From the NCBI RefSeq assembly GCF_018263855.1, contig NZ_CP073318.1, forward strand, positions 248,001 through 312,000: DNA of 64,000 nucleotides. The letters are read 5' to 3'. The translations under genes and the position numbers were made by a program. The notes under the pieces were generated by a model. It searched no databases, was not told the origin of the DNA, and was given only the letters and a program-made list of their open reading frames with translations. The DNA is from Kutzneria sp. CA-103260 (GTDB lineage: Bacteria; Actinomycetota; Actinomycetes; Mycobacteriales; Pseudonocardiaceae). Shown here one piece after another: positions 60,401-64,000 of this stretch (positions within the stretch are counted from its first letter, which is position 1; the number at the start of each line of letters is the position of its first letter).

Positions 60401-61333
60401 GTCGAGGAATGGCTGAAGGTCACCGGCCTGGACGGCGGTACGAACATCTCCCTTGACGGCGAGGGCTTCGCGCTGGCCGACGCGCTCCGTGCGGAACTGG
60501 AGATCGCGCGGATCACCCCGGCGCTGCTCCAGTTCATCGGCGAGCACAACGGCGACCGGGAGCTGCGGGATCTGTTACGCACCGACAACAAGGGCGAGCT
60601 GGCCAAGTGGACCTGGGGCCGGCAGGCCGTGGACGTGCTCCGGGACCACCCGGTGCGGGCCGACGCCCAGGCCTGGGTCGACGTGCTCAAGCGGTTGCAG
60701 CCCCGGCAGTACTCCATCTCCTCCAGTCCGCTGGTCAGCCCGTCCCGGATCCGGCTCACGGTTTCCGTTGTGCGGTACGGATCCCACGGCGGCGTCTGCT
60801 CCACCTACCTCGCCGACCGCGCCGAGGGCTTGCCGGTCAAGGCGTTCATCCAGCGCTCACCCCATTTCCGCCCGCCGGCCGACCCCACGTCACCGATGAT
60901 CATGGTTGGTCCGGGCACCGGTGTCGCCCCCTTCCTCGGGTTCCTGGAGGAACGGGCCGCCGTCGGGGCTGGTGGGCCGAACTGGCTGTTCTTCGGGGAA
61001 CAGCGTCGGGCCACCGACTTCTACTACCGCGATGAGCTCGACCGGTTCCGCGCCGACGGTCTGCTCTCCCGCCTCGACCTCGCCTTCTCCCGTGATCAGC
61101 GGGCCAAGGTCTATGTGCAGGACCGGATGCGTGAACACGGCGCGCACCTGTGGCGCTGGCTCCAGGACGGCGCGCACCTCTACGTCTGCGGTGACGCCAC
61201 CCGCATGGCCAAGGACGTCGACCGCACTCTTCGCGAAGTTGTCGCCACGCACGGGAACATGAGCACCGACAAGGCCACAGCCTACGTCAAACAGCTCACC
61301 GCCGACCGCCGCTACGTCCGCGACGTGTACTGA
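57407..61333 (+). CDS. Assimilatory nitrate reductase fused to a sulfite-reductase-type flavoprotein
   Basis: A 1308-aa fusion. Residues about 1-700 are a molybdopterin oxidoreductase with an N-terminal [4Fe-4S] motif (CSYCGVGC...RLCTKG) and the NarB/NasC-like stretches NQIESNSRLCMASA, GLNQSTHGTWN and TGQPNAMGGREMGYM. A linker of about 100 residues leads to a flavodoxin domain (about 803-940; SQTGNAEQFA, LGDSSYDNFC). An FAD/NADPH reductase module follows (about 945-1308; QPRQYSISSSP, VGPGTGVAPFLGFL, YVCGDATRMAKDV). NADPH electrons can thus reach the molybdenum centre within one chain. GTG start at 57407, with TAGGGT 8 nt upstream. Confidence 0.94.
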   Translation: MPDSTVRTVCSYCGVGCGVVLTVRDGRVASVAGDKEHPANFGRLCTKGATSHDMLAAPGRLTTALVRAEREAPTEPTDVDRAITLAASRLRAILDEHGPDALSFYVSGQLTMEAQYLITKLAKGFVRTNQIESNSRLCMASAGSGYKLSLGADGPPGSYQDFEHADVFLVIGSNMADCHPILFLRMMDRVKQGAKLIVVDPRRTATAAKADLFLQIAPGADLALLNGLLHLLHADGLVDEEFIAAHTEGWEAMPEFLADYPPDVVVGITGIPEDDIRTAAKWIGAAGNWMSCWTMGLNQSTHGTWNTNALCNLHLATGAICKPGSGPFSLTGQPNAMGGREMGYMGPGLPGQRSVLSTEDRSFVEQLWEVPAGTIRTEVGRGTIEMFERMAAGDIKACWIICTNPVASVANRRTVIEGLEAAELVITQDAFADTETNGYADIVLPGAIWSETEGVMVNSERNVVLAPQAVAPAGQAMPDWQLIARVAVEMGYPFHYDSAEQVFEEIKRASNPFTGYDLSGITYSRLRENPVQWPAAEGGPDRNPIRYRAGGSLVFPTATGKASFFARPHLPPAELPDDEFPFTLNTGRVQHQWHTLTKTGKVAKLTKLNPGPFVEIHPADASAMSVVDGDQVEIASRRGRAVLPAVVTDRVRPGCCFAPFHWNDLFGEYLSVNAVTNDAVDPISFQPEFKVCAVSLAKIAAAPAAGTSGLAVGPGVPVASVDGPAVPLAAMLGVADIPMPDFTAAERQYLAGFASGVGAGGSGVPVLPPHAPIEPSRAAWVDGLLAGMFSRGSVAAEPLPGKEIAVLWASQTGNAEQFAAEAARRLAESGWQPIVVSMAEASADTLRAGNPVLLITSTFGDGDAPDNGALFWDALSEQDTLAGLQYSVLALGDSSYDNFCGHGKRIDTRLRELGATHLVPRADCEPDYQATARSWLDQVIVALNTTPARHRDIELVGNRLLSLPGAGKEVREFTFDAGDLVYETGDALGVLPVNSSAMVEEWLKVTGLDGGTNISLDGEGFALADALRAELEIARITPALLQFIGEHNGDRELRDLLRTDNKGELAKWTWGRQAVDVLRDHPVRADAQAWVDVLKRLQPRQYSISSSPLVSPSRIRLTVSVVRYGSHGGVCSTYLADRAEGLPVKAFIQRSPHFRPPADPTSPMIMVGPGTGVAPFLGFLEERAAVGAGGPNWLFFGEQRRATDFYYRDELDRFRADGLLSRLDLAFSRDQRAKVYVQDRMREHGAHLWRWLQDGAHLYVCGDATRMAKDVDRTLREVVATHGNMSTDKATAYVKQLTADRRYVRDVY

Positions 61334-61339
61334 AACTCC

Positions 61340-61423
61340 GCGAGTCCCGCTCTGGAGCAACTGAACCACTGGTTTCAGGCGCGACTGAAACCAGTGGTTC
61401 AGTTGTCTGAGAGCGGGACTCGC
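61340..61423. repeat. Nested inverted-repeat element, copy 3
   Basis: Outer arms GCGAGTCCCGCTCT (61340-61353) and AGAGCGGGACTCGC (61410-61423), perfect. Inner arms 61358-61378 and 61385-61405 are perfect over 21 bp with a 6-nt loop. It sits between convergent genes. The outer arms equal copy 2, while the inner arms are longer. Confidence 0.85.
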
Positions 61424-61428
61424 GGGGG

Positions 61429-64000
61429 TTAGTGGGTGAAGTTGGCGGTGAGGGTGGCGTTGGTGGTGACGGGGAAGGTGTAGGTGGCGGAGGTGGAGAC
61501 CTCCGTGCCGTTGATGGTCCAGTCGACGAAGTGGTAGCCGGCGGCGGCCTTGGCGGTCGCCGTGACGGAGCTGCCGTTCTCGTACTTGCCGGGTTCGGTC
61601 TCGGTGCCGGCCACCGAAGCGGTCCCGCCGGCCGACGCGGTGACGGAGATGGCGGACTGGACCATGTTGATGGCCATGACGTTGATGAGCTTGACCGGCC
61701 CGGTGCTGGTGGTTCCGTTGTACCGCAGCAGGTTGAGCACGGTGGTGGAACCGCCGGTGGCCTTGACGGTGTAGCCGTCGGCGCCGAGGTTGTCGGTGCC
61801 GAGGTTGAAGACGTGCACGTCGCCGGAGTTGACGACAAGGCCGTCGTGCAGGCCGTAGCCGAAGGCGTCGGTGATGGTCAGGGCACGGGCGCCGTCGACG
61901 GTGATCAGGTCGGAGGACTTGCGGGTGTAGCCGTCGATGACCTGGGGGAACAGGTTGGATCCGGAGAACCAGTTGGGCAGGTAGAAGCCCAGTCGGGCAT
62001 AGGTGTTGCCGTTGGACAGGACGCCGTTGATGTGGCCGCCGGTGGACTGGCCGACGGTGATGCCGTGCCGCACGAAGGTGCCGGAGAGCTTGCCGACGAA
62101 GAAGTCGTCGTTGCGGAAGGTGGACAGGTCGATGCCGTTGTAGGCGTTGGGCAGGCCGACGTTGATCACGTACGTCCCGGTGCCGTGGCCGCGGATGGCG
62201 TACGGGTAGGCGACAAGGCCGTCGGTGGCGGCGGGGTTCTGGCCGGGGTAGAAGACCCGCAGGCCCCGAACGCCGGAGTCGCTGCCGTTCAAGGTGACAA
62301 GAGCGGGATCGGTGTCGGGAGTGGCGGTGCCCCGGCCGGAGTAGGACATCAGCACGGTGCCGCCGCTCTTGCCGTCCTCGTCCCGGTTGGGCAGGGCGGA
62401 AGCGCCGCGCAGCTCGACCCCGGCGGGAACAACCAGTTGCCCGGACACCCGATACCAGCCGGCCGGCAGGTAGACGGTGCCGCCGCCGTCACGGCCGGCG
62501 CGATCCAGGGTCCGCTGGATGCCGGCGGTGGCATCGGCGGCCGGCACGAAACCGTTGCCGTGCGAGGCATCCGTGACGTACAGGGCATTGCGTGAAGGCC
62601 GCGGTGAAGGCTGCGAGGTGTCGTAGGCCGGGGCCTTGCCGGCGAGTTGGTAGACGATTCCGGAGATGGCGCCGGTGACCTTGACGTCGGTCAGCTTGAC
62701 GAAGCCTGCGGACTGGTTGGTGACGGCCCCGTCCAGGATGCCGCCGCCGATCATCAGGCCCCAGCGGGAGTCGAACTGCTCGACGAGCAGGGCGGTGTCG
62801 GTGCGCTTGAGCTCCACGCCCTGGAACGCGCCGGCGAAGTCGACGCGCTGGCCGGGCACGATGTGGATGCCGACGTGGTAGTCGGCGGCGGCGATGGTGT
62901 TGAACTGGTCCCACTCCAGGTCGCCGAGCACGAATCCGGTGCCGTGGGCCCGGGTCCAGACGTCCATAGTGGAGCGTGACGGCGGGTTGTACTGGAGTGG
63001 GGCGGAAGCCCAGTAGGAGTTGGAGAAGGTGATGTTCTCCCAGGTGCCGACGTCGGCCCCGTTGTAGGCCTCGACGCCCTCGAACAGCGCGGTGCCACGG
63101 ACGTTGCGCACGGTCGCGGACTCGTGGGTCTGCCCGACGGCCGGCGGTCGGCCGCGTTCGTCGAGCATGGTGCTGATGCCGATGCCCCGGTACGAGTTGA
63201 GCATGGTGACGTCGGAAACCGTGCCCATCATGTAGTTCTCGTCGCTGGCCCACGCGCTGCCGGTGATCTCGAACGTGTAGCTGTACGGCACCGGCGAAGT
63301 GGCGCTCTGGTGGGGGTAGTAGGTGGTCAGCCCGATCACGCCGGCGCTGCCGCCGATCCGGAACAGCACCGGGCCGTTGTCACCGGACGGCAGATCGGCG
63401 CTGATCACGGTGCCGTAACTGCCGCTGCCGTGGTCGGGATCACGCCGGTCGCCGCGCAGCGTGCAGAACGCCGGCACCTCAACGGTGTCGGTGACGCGGT
63501 AGGTGCCGTCGGGCAGCCACACGGTGCCACCGCCGGCGTCGTAGCAGTCGTACAGCGCGGCCTGGAGCGCCTTGGTGGAATCCTTGACACCATTGGGATC
63601 GGCGCCGGACACCACGAAGTCGGCGATCACCGGGTCGGCGGTCGGGTACTTGGTCTTGATCAGCTGCGGTTTGGGCGTGACGACCCGCTGGTTGCGGACC
63701 TGGAGGTCGCTGACGTTCGCCGTGCCGTCATAGGCCAGGCGGACGTAGCGTGCGGTCACGGCCGGGAAGTCGGTGCGGGACACGGAATTGGGGTCGGTGG
63801 CACCGGATTCGCCGACTGTCGTGAACGACGAGCCGTCGACCGAGGTCTGCACCTTGTAGTCGTGCGAGAAGGCCGGGCCCCACTGCACGAAAACGTCGCT
63901 GACCGGCTGGGCCCGGCCGAGGTCGACCTGGGTCCAGCCCGGGCCGGTGGACAGCGGCTTGCCCGCGGCGACGTTGGTGTTCACCGCGGACGCCTTGAAT
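61429..64000 (-). CDS. Secreted pectate-lyase-fold / GH28-related protein with discoidin-like domain, partial
   Basis: At least 857 aa; the N-terminus lies beyond the right edge (the frame is still open and reads FKASAVNTNVAAGKPLS). In order: a discoidin/CBM-like domain (ARYVRLAYDGTANVSDLQVRN), then two parallel beta-helix modules. Each module starts with a Pectate_lyase_3 signature: ALYDCYDAGGGTVWLPDGTYRV, and later DRAGRDGGGTVYLPAGWYRVSG. A C-terminal 80-residue bacterial repeat domain follows (VTATAKAAAGYHFVDWTINGTEVS...TLTANFTH). It probably degrades a plant or microbial polysaccharide outside the cell; the substrate is not clear. Confidence 0.83.
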   Translation of the reverse strand, partial: FKASAVNTNVAAGKPLSTGPGWTQVDLGRAQPVSDVFVQWGPAFSHDYKVQTSVDGSSFTTVGESGATDPNSVSRTDFPAVTARYVRLAYDGTANVSDLQVRNQRVVTPKPQLIKTKYPTADPVIADFVVSGADPNGVKDSTKALQAALYDCYDAGGGTVWLPDGTYRVTDTVEVPAFCTLRGDRRDPDHGSGSYGTVISADLPSGDNGPVLFRIGGSAGVIGLTTYYPHQSATSPVPYSYTFEITGSAWASDENYMMGTVSDVTMLNSYRGIGISTMLDERGRPPAVGQTHESATVRNVRGTALFEGVEAYNGADVGTWENITFSNSYWASAPLQYNPPSRSTMDVWTRAHGTGFVLGDLEWDQFNTIAAADYHVGIHIVPGQRVDFAGAFQGVELKRTDTALLVEQFDSRWGLMIGGGILDGAVTNQSAGFVKLTDVKVTGAISGIVYQLAGKAPAYDTSQPSPRPSRNALYVTDASHGNGFVPAADATAGIQRTLDRAGRDGGGTVYLPAGWYRVSGQLVVPAGVELRGASALPNRDEDGKSGGTVLMSYSGRGTATPDTDPALVTLNGSDSGVRGLRVFYPGQNPAATDGLVAYPYAIRGHGTGTYVINVGLPNAYNGIDLSTFRNDDFFVGKLSGTFVRHGITVGQSTGGHINGVLSNGNTYARLGFYLPNWFSGSNLFPQVIDGYTRKSSDLITVDGARALTITDAFGYGLHDGLVVNSGDVHVFNLGTDNLGADGYTVKATGGSTTVLNLLRYNGTTSTGPVKLINVMAINMVQSAISVTASAGGTASVAGTETEPGKYENGSSVTATAKAAAGYHFVDWTINGTEVSTSATYTFPVTTNATLTANFTH

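Overview
This window is high-GC actinomycete chromosome, with about 64 protein genes and no RNA genes or CRISPR arrays found. Gene content (DUF574 methyltransferase, MmyB-type and CGNR regulators, many TetR/PaaX/PadR regulators, fused nitrate reductase, DUF222-HNH protein, secreted glucanases) points to a soil member of the Actinomycetota, perhaps Pseudonocardiaceae. The genus is a guess.

Layout. 0-3.4 kb: start of a divergent IclR regulator, malate synthase, a DUF6986 lyase-like gene and a VOC protein (glyoxylate metabolism). 3.4-9.6 kb: DUF222-HNH protein, ArsR-SRPBCC pair, GNAT, LuxR regulator, TetR genes and an M14 carboxypeptidase. 9.8-19.8 kb: an aromatic catabolic island that looks like the salicylyl-CoA to gentisate route (CoA ligase, PaaX regulator, fumarylacetoacetate hydrolase-family protein, gentisate 1,2-dioxygenase, thioesterase, FMO/OYE-fusion hydroxylase, nitrilase, aldo/keto reductase). 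19.8-30.6 kb: XRE-cupin and TetR regulators, peroxiredoxin, UMP kinase paralogue, LigD-type polymerase, sirtuin, a short Rho, LuxR and MarR regulators, alpha/beta hydrolase, SDR. 30.6-36.7 kb: divergent secreted glucanases GH16 and GH64 with CBM32 modules, an eCIS-core (DUF4157)/GH19-like protein between two 23-bp direct repeats, and an ATP-dependent DNA ligase. 36.7-41.4 kb: CGNR regulator with hydrolase, SDR with MmyB-type regulator, methyltransferase with TetR. 41.5-49.3 kb: aminotransferase followed by an aerobic benzoyl-CoA (box) operon (boxC, boxB, benzoate-CoA ligase, amidohydrolase) and a convergent PaaX regulator. 49.4-57.3 kb: DNA alkylation repair protein, FtsX-like permease, EgtE-like enzyme, membrane protein with PadR, TetR, PPK2, cyanase. 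57.4-64 kb: giant nitrate reductase/flavoprotein fusion and a secreted pectate-lyase-fold protein that runs off the right edge.

How it works together. Two CoA-dependent aromatic routes, each next to its own PaaX-type regulator, lie about 25 kb apart. Both would feed central metabolism, with the glyoxylate genes at the left edge. Nitrogen acquisition (nitrilase, cyanase, nitrate reductase) recurs. Many regulator genes sit beside clear palindromes. Three convergent gene junctions carry copies of one family of nested inverted repeats. The least familiar parts are the eCIS-type effector candidate between direct repeats, the repeat family, the short Rho with an overlapping upstream frame built of 21-nt repeats, and -10-like boxes formed by the stop codon of the preceding gene.
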